Part shown: piece by piece, positions 35,653 through 45,030 of the stretch
Numbering within the stretch: the first letter of the stretch is position 1
Layout of the letters: each line of letters begins with the position of its first letter
Source: CALCCV01 sp964388665
GTDB lineage: Bacteria; Bdellovibrionota; Bdellovibrionia; Bdellovibrionales; Bdellovibrionaceae
Direction of reading: 5' to 3'
Length of the DNA stretch: 63,674 bases
Assembly: GCA_964388665.1 (NCBI GenBank)
Contig: CAYMBJ010000015.1
Location: forward strand, 1-63,674
Notes under the pieces: model-generated
Database searches by the model: none
The model's input: the letters and a program-made list of their open reading frames with translations, nothing else
What the model was told of the DNA's origin: nothing
Translations under genes and position numbers: made by a program

Positions 35653-36186
35653 ATGGCCAATGGAAGCTCAACACGAAATTCAACTTTGCAGCGCTTAGTA
35701 AATTCATTTTCGCGAAATGGCAATGTTCAAAAGCTGATGCAGGAGTTCCAAAAACTCAGTGAAGACATTAAATCGCGAAACATCAATATGATTGACCTCA
35801 AAATTGATCCAAAGGCAAAGACCGCTTTTAAGCAGGCCCGCTCTCGTTATCAGCATTTGCTGAAGCAATTTCAGACGACTCAAAGCCGTCTCAAAGATGA
35901 ATTGAACGATGCTGCAACTTTGCTAAAGAAGTCGGCAAAAGAAGTGCGACGAGACCTAGAGAAGTTCCAAAAGTTGGCAAATAGCAAAACCTCAAACATT
36001 CATTTGTTTAACAAAGACTTTGGTACAAAAAAGAAGACCACTCGTAAGAGCGCCACCACTTCCAAATCAGCAGCTAGCAAAAAGGCAAAACCCGCTTCGA
36101 AAGCCAAATCCAAAACGGGTTCTCGAACAAAGGCCACTCCAAAGATGAAAAGACCTACGGCCGCTTCGAAACGCGGCAGCAAGTAA
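35653..36186 (+). CDS. Histone-H1-like protein with Lys/Ala tail
   Basis: 177 aa. ATG at 35653 has GGAGG five bases upstream. Residues 1-120 form helices including a long charged coiled-coil-like stretch (RLKDELNDAATLLKKSAKEVRRDLEKFQKL). Residues about 125-177 are a Lys/Ala/Ser/Thr-rich tail (KKTTRKSATTSKSAASKK) of the AlgP/HctB/H1 type. It probably compacts DNA or binds nucleic acid. A rho-independent terminator follows. Confidence 0.75.
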   Translation: MANGSSTRNSTLQRLVNSFSRNGNVQKLMQEFQKLSEDIKSRNINMIDLKIDPKAKTAFKQARSRYQHLLKQFQTTQSRLKDELNDAATLLKKSAKEVRRDLEKFQKLANSKTSNIHLFNKDFGTKKKTTRKSATTSKSAASKKAKPASKAKSKTGSRTKATPKMKRPTAASKRGSK

Positions 36187-36257
36187 GCAAGCAAGCGGTG
36201 CGGACGGGGAATTATTAAAAGGGACCTTAATTTTCGTCTTCGTCAGTACATTCCTAG

Positions 36258-36284
36258 CCCATCTGCAATCATCGATGGGTTTTT
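36258..36284 (+). terminator. Rho-independent terminator after the H1-like gene
   Basis: CCCATC (36258-36263) pairs with GATGGG (36274-36279), followed directly by TTTTT. It lies about 70 bp after the stop of the H1-like gene. Confidence 0.8.
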
Positions 36285-36393
36285 AGGTCGTCGCCATTTC
36301 TGGCCTACCCAATGAAATAGTTACTATACACAATATGGACAGTGGGATCTCGTCTGAGATTTTGCTATGACTGCACAACTGGGGGAGGGACCG

Positions 36394-37887
36394 ATGCCAT
36401 TCAAACAAAACCGCTTGCCGAGCCGTCTTCACTTCGCACCCTATTTGCTGATTTTTGCCACCGTTTTGGGTCTGATTACAGGCGCCGCAGGCTGCGCAAA
36501 GAACGATTCGCGTCGCATACCTATGAATGAAGAAGAAAAAACTCAAGTGAAAGAGTACATCGCAAGCCTTAATGAGGCCTCAAAAAAGATCGGCGAATTC
36601 ATTGCTCAGCAGTCTTTGGTGGGAGCTGGGCATACACTCTTGGCTTGGGCTGATGATATCTATACCTTGAACAACCTCATCAATCGCAAGCCAGAAGAGT
36701 ATCTGGTTGACTCTCTCCGAACCGACTACGTTAAACCCATTTGGCAGACCGCCACTCAAGAGACAATAGATGCCTTTTTTAAAGACCTGGCGAAAAATGC
36801 TGACAATGATCAGATCAACCTCTTCGACAGACTCGTCACCTCCCGCAAATCCTTTCCAGAAAAAAAGGAACAGGTGATTCCTATTTACGATGCTTTGATC
36901 AAGCAAGATTTTGGCGCCTGGCTAAGACGAGAGATGAATTCTCTTACGAACCTGTCTTTTCAAGTCCCTCTCGACAACTACGAGGCCACTCGCGTGTCCG
37001 TGCCAAAACACGAAAAGATCATCGCAATGACCATGACGACATTTAGCACAATGAAGTCTGTGCATGGAGACTCAGCGGCCTTTGCTGCAACTTTGCTAAC
37101 TAAGGTTCGAACGCTATTGGCGCAAAGGCCCGACTTTCGCGTGTCCATGCATGCTGCAATTGACAATGACGGAGCCCACAAGCGCGCTGGCTACGATGCT
37201 TTTGTGAAAACGCTCACCAATCTCGCCTCCGAGACACCATCGGGCGAGATGTTTAATAGAATCTCAGGGCAAATCTCTGGCATCACCGTCACAGACGCCT
37301 CTGGCGCTACCGCCACTGACTCTCTCCTTGAGTCCAACGGCAAACGAAAAGAGCTGTTAAAAAAACTGGCTATCGAAAGCGAGCGCTTAAAATATGATAC
37401 CCTTGAGAAGGCATTGAAGCTCAGGACCGAAAGCGCTCTTGAATTTATGGCTGCCCAGGAGCATGCTCGCTCTCGAGCGATGGAACTTGATAGGCCAGAT
37501 TCAGAAATGCCCTTATCGTCTTTGCCAGAGGTTAAAGACCTTGAGGCGGCCCGCGCAGTATGGAAATCTTACTACGATTGGCTGACGAAGTATGATCTTA
37601 CAGATAAAAAAATAATTTTTGATATTCCTGAAAACTTAAACATTTATGTGGGATTTTTCTTGGCATCGCACAACCTAATGGTGAACCGCCTCCAGGCGGC
37701 CTTGCAAATGGATCAGTTTTCTTACCAAGAGGGATGTTTGGCGCTGGCCGAAATCAAAAGGCTTCTGGAAAAAATCCCAGATACCAATAGCGAAAAGCAG
37801 ACCCTTTACGTGGCAGGATTTGGCCGCTTCTTTACTGCCTTTCCTGAGCTTGCTGCTGCTTGCGAACAGGGACCATCTGCAGAGTAA
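36394..37887 (+). CDS. Large helical lipoprotein of unknown function
   Basis: 497 aa from ATG 36394, chosen because GGGGGAGGG stands directly upstream (an ATG at 36367 is also in frame). Membrane segment and lipobox GAAGC at about residue 35. The rest is almost entirely helical and charged, with no recognised domain. It stands alone between a terminator and the gcv operon. A scaffold or envelope structural role would fit a helical lipoprotein, but nothing in the sequence shows it. Confidence 0.8.
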   Translation: MPFKQNRLPSRLHFAPYLLIFATVLGLITGAAGCAKNDSRRIPMNEEEKTQVKEYIASLNEASKKIGEFIAQQSLVGAGHTLLAWADDIYTLNNLINRKPEEYLVDSLRTDYVKPIWQTATQETIDAFFKDLAKNADNDQINLFDRLVTSRKSFPEKKEQVIPIYDALIKQDFGAWLRREMNSLTNLSFQVPLDNYEATRVSVPKHEKIIAMTMTTFSTMKSVHGDSAAFAATLLTKVRTLLAQRPDFRVSMHAAIDNDGAHKRAGYDAFVKTLTNLASETPSGEMFNRISGQISGITVTDASGATATDSLLESNGKRKELLKKLAIESERLKYDTLEKALKLRTESALEFMAAQEHARSRAMELDRPDSEMPLSSLPEVKDLEAARAVWKSYYDWLTKYDLTDKKIIFDIPENLNIYVGFFLASHNLMVNRLQAALQMDQFSYQEGCLALAEIKRLLEKIPDTNSEKQTLYVAGFGRFFTAFPELAAACEQGPSAE

Positions 37888-38001
37888 CGCTACGGATTAA
37901 TTGTATTCTCCACACAAGCCCCCATTGAGGGGACTTGTCATCTGTGCTATTTCCTCAATTTACATATGCATACAATTAACACTTCACGGGATGTCTCTAA
38001 A

Positions 38002-40974
38002 ATGTCTTCGATCAAACCACTTTCTCCTGCAGACGAACAAAAGAGCGACGCGGCTGCTTTTTTGCGCGATTCTTTTACGGAACGCCACATTGGCCCTTCA
38101 CAGAGCGAAGAGTCAGAAATGTTGCAAACATTGGGATTTCAGAATCTTGAAGAGCTCAAGGCCAAGGCCATCCCAGCTGCCATCTTGAGCCGATCCCCCT
38201 TTGAATTGGGCCGGGGACTCTCTGAAGTCGAATCGCTACACACCTTAAAAACCATGATGTCCAAAAATCAAGTTTTACAGTCGCTCATCGGCATGGGCTA
38301 CTATGGAACTCACACCCCCACAGTGATACAAAGAAATGTTCTAGAAAACCCGTGCTGGTACACGGCCTACACCCCTTATCAGCCAGAAATTTCTCAGGGT
38401 CGCTTGGAAGCGCTATTGAATTTCCAAACAATGGTCTGTGATCTGACCAAAATGGAAATTGCCAATGCCTCTCTTTTGGACGAGGGCACAGCGGCGGCAG
38501 AAGCGATGTACATGGCCTACAATCTTCACAAGAAAGCCAGTTCCAATAAGTTCTTGGTCTGCCCACATCTCCACCCTCACGTTTTAGAGGTCTTAAAGAC
38601 GCGCTCTGAACCACTAGGCCTTGAGATGGTCATCGGCGACCCGCAGCTATGGCAGGAGGCCGAGGCAGAGTCTGCCAAGAGTCCAAGTCAACAGGCCAGC
38701 TTTGTCGACGAAAAATTCTTTGCCGTGTTTGCACAGTACCCAAATACCACCGGCAAGATCTGTGACTACTCTAAGCTGGCGGCTAAATGTAAGGACAATA
38801 ACGCTTACTTTTGTGTTGGCACCGACCTATTGGCATTGACACTATTGACTCCTCCGGGAGAATGGGGCGCAGACATTGTTTACGGAAATTCGCAGCGCTT
38901 TGGAGTGCCTTTGGGCTTTGGCGGACCTCATGCTGGATTTTTTGCAACCAAGAATGAATTTAAACGCCTCATGCCAGGACGTCTTGTTGGTGTCTCCATT
39001 GACGCCCAAGGAAAAAGCGCCTACCGCCTCACTTTGCAAACGCGCGAGCAACACATCCGCCGCGAAAAAGCGACCTCTAATATTTGCACGGCTCAAGTCC
39101 TGTTGGCCAATATGGCCAGCATGTATGCAGTTTATCACGGCCCACTGGGCTTGAAAAACATTGCGCTTCGTGTGCACAAGCTCACCGTCACTTGCTCACT
39201 GGGCCTGAAGCGCCTTGGTTTTGAAATTAAATCGACAAACATTTTTGATACGATTCGTGTGCAGACTCCATTAGCGACACAAATTTTAGAAGCGGCTGCC
39301 AACTTGGGCCTGAACCTTTGGAAGGTCAATAACGAGACCTTGGGGATATCTTTTGATGAAACCTGCACGCTAGCTACCGTAGAGAAACTCTGGCAGGCCT
39401 TTCATGGCGGGAATGCGGCGCCAATTGATGCACAAGAGGTTTTTGAGAAAGCCGATTGCACCTTTCTCAAATGGGCAGAGAGAACTTCTGCCTATTTGAC
39501 TCATGAGGTGTTCAACTCCCATCAGAGCGAAACGCAGATGCTTCGCTACATACACATGCTCCAAGAGCGCGACATCACCCTGACTCAATCCATGATTCCT
39601 CTTGGATCTTGCACGATGAAACTCAATGCCACCTCCGAGTTGACACCCATCTCGTGGCCTGAGGTCAATCAAATCCATCCTTTTGCTCCTCTCTCACAAG
39701 CAAAAGGTTATTTAGAAATGATTCACGACCTAGAAGCCAAATTGTGCGACATCACCGGCTTTCATGCGGTAAGCTTGCAGCCCAATGCCGGGTCTCAAGG
39801 TGAGTATGCAGGCCTGCTTGTGATCAAAAAGTATTTTGCCTCACGTGGCGATGGGCAACGCAATATCTGTTTGATACCCTCTTCTGCACACGGCACAAAC
39901 CCAGCCAGTGCGATCATGGCCGGAATGAAAGTGATCGTTGTTAACTGCGATCAACTCGGCAATGTCGATGTTAATGACCTCAAACAAAAAGCCGAACTGC
40001 ATGCACCCCACTTGGCTGCACTTATGGTCACCTACCCTTCTACACATGGTGTGTTTGAAGAGAGCATCATAGAGATCTGCGAAATCATCCATAAAAATGG
40101 TGGCCAGGTTTATATGGACGGAGCCAATCTCAATGCACTGGTTGGACTCTGTCGCCCTGGCGAATTTGGCCCTGATGTGGCCCATATGAATTTGCACAAG
40201 ACCTTTGCCATTCCTCATGGTGGTGGCGGTCCAGGCGTCGGCCCGATTGGCGTGCGCGAACACCTAGCACCCTTTTTGCCACAGCATACGTTGGTGCCGG
40301 GATCTGGTCCCGATCAAGGTGTCACCAGCACCACCTCTGCTCCGTGGGGCAGCGCCAGCATCCTTCCCATCTCTTGGTCTTTTATTGCAATGATGGGCAT
40401 CCAGGGTTTGCAACGGGCCACCTTAGTTTCCATTTTGAACGCCAATTATATCGCCAAAAAGCTAGACGGTTATTTCAAGGTCCTTTATAAAGGTAAAAAT
40501 AACTTAGTTGCGCACGAATGCATTATTGATTTGCGCGAAATCAAAAACCTCACTGGCGTTGATGTCAATGACGTTGCTAAACGCCTTATGGATTTTGGTT
40601 TTCATGCACCGACAATGTCGTGGCCAGTTCCGGGCACCCTGATGATAGAGCCCACAGAAAGCGAATCCAAGGCGGAGCTCGACCGCTTTATCGAAGCGAT
40701 GATCCAGATTCACAGCGAGATCAAAGCCATTGAATCAGGAAAATCATCAGCCGAAGACAATCCGCTTAAAAACGCACCGCACACCGCAGGGGTATTGCTA
40801 AAAACGGAATGGAAACATTCTTACACTCGTGAGGAGGCGGCCTACCCGCTGGCTTGGGTGAAGCAGCGCAAGTATTGGCCTGCTGTTGGCAGAGTTGACA
40901 ACGTGTATGGTGATAAAAATATTGTCTGCACCTGCCCGACAGTTGAGTCGTACAGGGATGAAGTTGTCCACTAA
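38002..40974 (+). CDS. gcvP: Glycine dehydrogenase (decarboxylating), P protein
   Basis: 990 aa single-chain P protein (N and C halves fused, as in E. coli). It uses PLP to decarboxylate glycine and loads the methylamine onto lipoyl-GcvH. N-half start FTERHIGPSQSEESEMLQTLGF; ERDITLTQSMIPLGSCTMKLNA; PLP lysine in HMNLHKTFAIPHGGGGPGVGP. ATG 38002 gives the conserved N-terminus; an ATG at 37966 would add 12 residues. It is the first gene of the gcv operon. No glycine-riboswitch fold was recognised upstream. Confidence 0.97.
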   Translation: MSSIKPLSPADEQKSDAAAFLRDSFTERHIGPSQSEESEMLQTLGFQNLEELKAKAIPAAILSRSPFELGRGLSEVESLHTLKTMMSKNQVLQSLIGMGYYGTHTPTVIQRNVLENPCWYTAYTPYQPEISQGRLEALLNFQTMVCDLTKMEIANASLLDEGTAAAEAMYMAYNLHKKASSNKFLVCPHLHPHVLEVLKTRSEPLGLEMVIGDPQLWQEAEAESAKSPSQQASFVDEKFFAVFAQYPNTTGKICDYSKLAAKCKDNNAYFCVGTDLLALTLLTPPGEWGADIVYGNSQRFGVPLGFGGPHAGFFATKNEFKRLMPGRLVGVSIDAQGKSAYRLTLQTREQHIRREKATSNICTAQVLLANMASMYAVYHGPLGLKNIALRVHKLTVTCSLGLKRLGFEIKSTNIFDTIRVQTPLATQILEAAANLGLNLWKVNNETLGISFDETCTLATVEKLWQAFHGGNAAPIDAQEVFEKADCTFLKWAERTSAYLTHEVFNSHQSETQMLRYIHMLQERDITLTQSMIPLGSCTMKLNATSELTPISWPEVNQIHPFAPLSQAKGYLEMIHDLEAKLCDITGFHAVSLQPNAGSQGEYAGLLVIKKYFASRGDGQRNICLIPSSAHGTNPASAIMAGMKVIVVNCDQLGNVDVNDLKQKAELHAPHLAALMVTYPSTHGVFEESIIEICEIIHKNGGQVYMDGANLNALVGLCRPGEFGPDVAHMNLHKTFAIPHGGGGPGVGPIGVREHLAPFLPQHTLVPGSGPDQGVTSTTSAPWGSASILPISWSFIAMMGIQGLQRATLVSILNANYIAKKLDGYFKVLYKGKNNLVAHECIIDLREIKNLTGVDVNDVAKRLMDFGFHAPTMSWPVPGTLMIEPTESESKAELDRFIEAMIQIHSEIKAIESGKSSAEDNPLKNAPHTAGVLLKTEWKHSYTREEAAYPLAWVKQRKYWPAVGRVDNVYGDKNIVCTCPTVESYRDEVVH

Positions 40975-42064
40975 TCTGTCCACTCATCCGCTCTCCAAAC
41001 AAAGCGAGTCGGCACCTTCACCGCATTCTGAATTGCCCAAAGCCGTTTTGGTTCGGCTCGACAAAATTGGTGATCTGATCTGCACCTTGGGAGTGGATCA
41101 GTCGCTAGGCCAATATCAAGTGCGATGGGTCGTGGCCAAAGGCATGGAAAATCTGCTTACCTACACCAATCCGTCGCGCGCAGCTCATGCTCTGTTTTTA
41201 GATAAATCGGCAGCATGGTACGCTTTTTTTGTTTTGTTAAAATACTTACTTCACGAAAAGCCCGAAGTTTTTTGCAGCTTTCAAAGTTCGTGGTGGGTGA
41301 ATTTTGCGGCATTTTTGGCGCGAGTTCCGCAGCGAACTGGAGTCAAGAGTCAGTGGCACTCGTTTGTATTTCTAAACCGGGGGCTGCGACAAAAGCGCAG
41401 CCTTGCCGAAATGCACGAAAGTCAATACAACCAAGAGATCATCAACTCCCTTATGGGCCAACAGCATCTCTACCAAGCGGTCACTATGGCTCTACCGGAA
41501 CCCTGCCCCAAAAGCGCAGCGGCTGTGGCCGCCACTCAGCCCCTTGTTCATTCGCCCTTTGTGATTGTACATCCTGGCATGGCAGGATCTGCGCGCAATT
41601 GGTCAACCGCAAAGTTTTGCGAGATGATTGCAAAACTTTTGAAAGACTACCCCAGCCTGCAGATTGCACTCACAGGAACGGCGATGGACTCTAAATACGT
41701 CGATCCCGTTGCCGAGAATTTTGCTGGCGAACCCCGTGTGGTCAATCTGAAAGGTTCCCTGTCTTTTTTGGATCTCCTTGATTTGATAAAACAGTCTCGC
41801 TTTGTGATCGCCCCATCCACGGGCGTTTTGCATTTGGCAGCCAGCTTGGATCAGCCCTGTCTTGGAATTTACTCACCGGTCAGAGTTCAGCGCGCGGTTC
41901 GCTGGGGCCCCATGGGCAGCCAGGCGCAGAGCCTTTCTCCGCCCATCAATTGTCCCGCTCAAAAAAAATGTTGGGGCAATAAGTGTCAAATTTTTGACTG
42001 CATGGACATCATTACGGTGGAAAGTGTTGTTGAGAAAGTGAAAACGCATCTGGAGAATGTATGA
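40958..42064 (+). CDS. Glycosyltransferase family 9 protein inside the gcv operon
   Basis: 368 aa, usual GT9 length. LVRLDKIGDLICTLGVDQSL at the N-terminus, FVIVHPGMAGSARNW, FVIAPSTGVLHLAASLDQPCLGIY (donor site) and a C-terminal Cys cluster CPAQKKCWGNKCQIFDCMDII typical of LPS heptosyltransferases. ATG at 40958 overlaps the gcvP 3' end by 17 bp. It is probably an LPS-core or surface-glycan transferase. Its place between gcvP and gcvT is unusual. Confidence 0.85.
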   Translation: MKLSTNLSTHPLSKQSESAPSPHSELPKAVLVRLDKIGDLICTLGVDQSLGQYQVRWVVAKGMENLLTYTNPSRAAHALFLDKSAAWYAFFVLLKYLLHEKPEVFCSFQSSWWVNFAAFLARVPQRTGVKSQWHSFVFLNRGLRQKRSLAEMHESQYNQEIINSLMGQQHLYQAVTMALPEPCPKSAAAVAATQPLVHSPFVIVHPGMAGSARNWSTAKFCEMIAKLLKDYPSLQIALTGTAMDSKYVDPVAENFAGEPRVVNLKGSLSFLDLLDLIKQSRFVIAPSTGVLHLAASLDQPCLGIYSPVRVQRAVRWGPMGSQAQSLSPPINCPAQKKCWGNKCQIFDCMDIITVESVVEKVKTHLENV

Positions 42065-43200
42065 TCTATCAGATTCCCGAGCGGCTTGATAAAGTCTTGT
42101 CAGAAACCTACGCACGTCACTCCCCCAAAGAGATTGCTAATGCCATTAAAAAAATGAGTGATTTTTATATTGAGCATCCTGATCAGCGCACACCCTGGGA
42201 AGAGAACTGGTGCTATCTCGCGCAGCTGTTTTATTATCTGCCGCTCAATACGCTTCGCGCTCAGGCAGCGCTCAACCGCATCGCTGCCAAGGAGTATCTT
42301 TTTGGCAAAAAGAACATCTCCCGTTGGGTGGATTGCGGTGCCGGGCTTGGCCCCTTTTTTTGGGCTCTAGAGGCGCATTTGCAATCACCGCTAGCCAGCT
42401 GGACCTCGGAGCCTGCGCGCAGTGCTATAAAATTTCATCATATTGAATCTGCAAATGTCGCTGCAGATTTTATTTTGAAGCATTTTCCGATGAGTCAGCG
42501 AATTGGCTCTGGCCATGACCGTGGCTCACTCAGCTCCTCCTTCAAGTCTCTGTCATTGACTGAATCTGATTTATTGAGTTTCAGCTATGCTTTGACCGAA
42601 GAGGTGAACTTAACTCCGGTCAGTGACCAACAGTACACCTCTTTGATCATTGAGCCCAGTACCCACCAAGATGGGCGCCGCCTTATGAGCTATCGTGATC
42701 AAAACATTGCCGCAGGTAATTTTATACAAGCACCCTGCACACATCAGCAGCTCTGTCCGCTCCTCGCTCTGAGCAAAAAAGACTGGTGTCATGATCGCCT
42801 GCTATGGTCACGACCCGAATGGTTTTTAGAAATCGAAAAACGGCTGCCAATGGAAAACAAGTCACTCACCTACTCTTATTTATGCATCACAAAAAGACCG
42901 CCACCAATGACAACCGCAACCGACGCAGCTTCAGACTTTGTTACCTACCGCATGGTAGGAGATGCTTTAAATGAACGAGGCAAAACGCGCCAACTCGCGT
43001 GTGGACCAAATCATGAAGCCAGCTCTCAAGACGGCACTGGTGATGCCACGATTGTCGCAGATCGCAAGTATTTGAGCTGGCTCCATCGTCATGGCAAACC
43101 ACAGGAGGTTCCTCGTGGAGACCGCATTCAAGTCGCAAGAACACTGCCCCGCGTGTCTGAAGAAATCCGCATTGCCGAGCCCTTGGATCATAGCATATAG
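42061..43200 (+). CDS. Rsm22-like (small-subunit rRNA-associated) methyltransferase-like protein
   Basis: 379 aa. SAM-site-like motif WVDCGAGLGPFFWAL (89-103). A cysteine cluster C226 xxxxx C232 ... C243 (in APCTHQQLCPLL...DWCH) corresponds to the Fe-S cysteine pattern of the Rsm22/COG5459 family, whose mitochondrial member (Mettl17) supports small ribosomal subunit assembly. The first motif is less regular than in true methyltransferases. It overlaps the GT9 gene by 4 bp; gcvT starts 75 bp downstream. Confidence 0.7.
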   Translation: MIYQIPERLDKVLSETYARHSPKEIANAIKKMSDFYIEHPDQRTPWEENWCYLAQLFYYLPLNTLRAQAALNRIAAKEYLFGKKNISRWVDCGAGLGPFFWALEAHLQSPLASWTSEPARSAIKFHHIESANVAADFILKHFPMSQRIGSGHDRGSLSSSFKSLSLTESDLLSFSYALTEEVNLTPVSDQQYTSLIIEPSTHQDGRRLMSYRDQNIAAGNFIQAPCTHQQLCPLLALSKKDWCHDRLLWSRPEWFLEIEKRLPMENKSLTYSYLCITKRPPPMTTATDAASDFVTYRMVGDALNERGKTRQLACGPNHEASSQDGTGDATIVADRKYLSWLHRHGKPQEVPRGDRIQVARTLPRVSEEIRIAEPLDHSI

Positions 43201-43275
43201 TGCCGTGATTCATCTCTCCCGTGCATAGATGAGTCCGAAATGAATGCGACCTAGAAATTATCGTAGGAGGCTATA

Positions 43276-44376
43276 TTGTTGAGCAATGAAGTATTGAAAA
43301 CACCCTTAGCGCAGCAGCATGTTGACAGTGGCGCACGCATGGTCGATTTTGCGGGATGGTGGATGCCTGTTCAGTATCAGGGTTTGATTGCTGAGCACTT
43401 GATGGTGAGAAAGAGTGGGGGATTTTTTGATGTCTCTCACATGGGCGAAATTCGTGTTCGTGGCCCTCAAGCATTGGCAACGCTTCAGTATCTCACCACC
43501 AATGATGTGGCAAAGCTCAAAGCAGGTGATGCACAGTATTCGCTGTTACCCAACGATCGCGGCGGCCTAGTGGATGACATCATCGTCTATTGCCTAGAAC
43601 CCAATCAAGATTACTTGGTGTGCGTAAATGCCTCCAACACCGAAAACGACTGGAATTGGATGGTCGAACGCAATCGCGGCGCTGATCTCACTAACGAAAG
43701 TGCCAAGTGGGGGCAAATTGCCATTCAGGGCCCCAAGGTCTTGAGCTTTTGTGATAAAGTGCTGGCACTTCCGGTATCGGCACTCAAGCCTTTCACATTT
43801 TTGCGTGGTCAATTTCAAGGTCATGAAATCCTTGTGGCTCGCACCGGCTACACTGGTGAAGACGGTTGTGAGGTTTTTATCGCCGCCGCTGGCACGGCCG
43901 CCCTCTGGCAGACACTGCTCAGGGAGGGCAAAGAGCATGGATTTGGTCCCGTCGGTTTGGGCGCTCGTGACACGCTTCGCACTGAGGCCAAATATCCTCT
44001 GTATGGCCACGAAATTGACGATCAAAGCAATCCCTATGAAGCCGGCCTGTCCTGGGTGATCAAACCAGCAGCAAAAGATTTTATCGGTAAGAACCAAATT
44101 GTTGCCGTAAAAGAGCAGGGCCTAAAACGCAAACTGGTGGGCTTTACTATGCTCGAGAAGGGCATCCCGCGGCAGGGATACACTCTTCATGACGCAAAAG
44201 GCACAGAAATTGGGCAAGTCACCAGCGGCACTCACTCCCCCAGCCTCAATCACCCAATTGGCATTGGATACGTCGCGGCTCAGTTTGCATTTGAAGATTG
44301 TGAAATTTATGTAGATATTCGGGGAAAGAAAATCAAAGCCAAGGTCTGCAAAACGCCTTTTGTTGCGAAATCCTAG
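43276..44376 (+). CDS. gcvT: Aminomethyltransferase, T protein
   Basis: 366 aa. It transfers the methylene of aminomethyl-lipoyl-GcvH to tetrahydrofolate and releases ammonia. N-terminal MVDFAGWWMPVQYQG, the folate-site region LLPNDRGGLVDDIIVY and RTGYTGEDGCEVF are diagnostic. The start is TTG at 43276 with AGGAGG upstream. Confidence 0.96.
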   Translation: MLSNEVLKTPLAQQHVDSGARMVDFAGWWMPVQYQGLIAEHLMVRKSGGFFDVSHMGEIRVRGPQALATLQYLTTNDVAKLKAGDAQYSLLPNDRGGLVDDIIVYCLEPNQDYLVCVNASNTENDWNWMVERNRGADLTNESAKWGQIAIQGPKVLSFCDKVLALPVSALKPFTFLRGQFQGHEILVARTGYTGEDGCEVFIAAAGTAALWQTLLREGKEHGFGPVGLGARDTLRTEAKYPLYGHEIDDQSNPYEAGLSWVIKPAAKDFIGKNQIVAVKEQGLKRKLVGFTMLEKGIPRQGYTLHDAKGTEIGQVTSGTHSPSLNHPIGIGYVAAQFAFEDCEIYVDIRGKKIKAKVCKTPFVAKS

Positions 44377-44468
44377 CCGAGATTGTATGAACAGGAATAT
44401 TGATAAAAAACTATCGGATTAAAGCGACGAGATTTAAAACGGTTGGATAACAAATTAGGAGAAGCACT

Positions 44469-44861
44469 ATGGCGATCCATGTACCTGAAGAATACTATTA
44501 CACCAAAGATCACGAGTGGGCACAGGTCGATGAGAATATCGTCACAGTTGGTGTGACTGAATTTGCCCAGCAGCAACTGGGAGAGGTTGTTTTTGTTGAG
44601 TTGCCTGAAGAAGGCCAAAAGGTCACTCAAGGACAAACATTTGGCGTTGTTGAAAGCGTTAAAGCCGCCAGTGACCTCTACGCTCCCGTTTCTGGAACTG
44701 TCATCGAAGTCAACCGCAACGTAGAAAATGATCTCAGCATCATGAATGATGACCCCAATAACGAAGGCTGGTTGGTCCGCATTGAAATGGACACAGAAAA
44801 GGAACTTGCCAATCTGATGCGCGCCCCTGATTACAAGAAATTGGTTGCCGAGGCCAAATAG
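44469..44861 (+). CDS. gcvH: Glycine cleavage system H protein
   Basis: 130 aa lipoyl carrier. The lipoylated lysine is Lys65 in VVESVKAASDLYAPVSG. It shuttles the aminomethyl group between P and T, with electrons going to dihydrolipoamide dehydrogenase (not encoded here). About 90 bp after gcvT; start ATG with AGGAG. Confidence 0.97.
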   Translation: MAIHVPEEYYYTKDHEWAQVDENIVTVGVTEFAQQQLGEVVFVELPEEGQKVTQGQTFGVVESVKAASDLYAPVSGTVIEVNRNVENDLSIMNDDPNNEGWLVRIEMDTEKELANLMRAPDYKKLVAEAK

Positions 44862-44883
44862 ATTCCCTAGATTGTGAGCCAAT

Positions 44884-44901
44884 GATAATGATAATGATAT
44901 A
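44884..44901. promoter_or_regulatory. Fur-box-like triple hexamer
   Basis: GATAAT GATAAT GATATA, three contiguous hexamers matching the 6-6-6 form of the Fur consensus. It lies between gcvH and the tRNA-Leu promoter, with its right edge 5 bp from the putative -35. It could also be chance in an AT-rich gap. Confidence 0.35.
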
Positions 44902-44905
44902 GACA

Positions 44906-44933
44906 TTGTCTTACATTGGCCTTGAGTTATAAA
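44906..44933 (+). promoter_or_regulatory. Putative sigma-70 promoter of tRNA-Leu
   Basis: TTGTCT (44906-44911), 16-nt spacer, TATAAA (44928-44933), placed 13 bp before the tRNA 5' end. Confidence 0.55.
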
Positions 44934-44946
44934 ATTAAGAGCACTC

Positions 44947-45030
44947 GCCCGAGTGGTGGAATGGCAGACACGCTAGACTTAGGATCTAGTGCCGCAAGGT
45001 GTGCAGGTTCAAGTCCTGTCTCGGGTACCA
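44947..45030 (+). tRNA. tRNA-Leu (anticodon UAG)
   Basis: 84 nt. The acceptor stem GCCCGAG pairs with CTCGGGT (first pair G-U), followed by discriminator A and encoded CCA. The D-arm region GTGGTGGAATGGCAGAC has the long class II D-loop. The anticodon stem CTAGA/TCTAG encloses loop CTTAGGA with anticodon TAG (reads CUN, mainly CUA). A long variable arm and T-arm with GGTTCAAGTCC follow. Confidence 0.97.

Noticed and set aside
37888..38001. Glycine riboswitch before gcvP
   Set aside because: The gap holds only a short CCCC/GGGG hairpin and is too short for the tandem aptamer; no conserved aptamer core seen.
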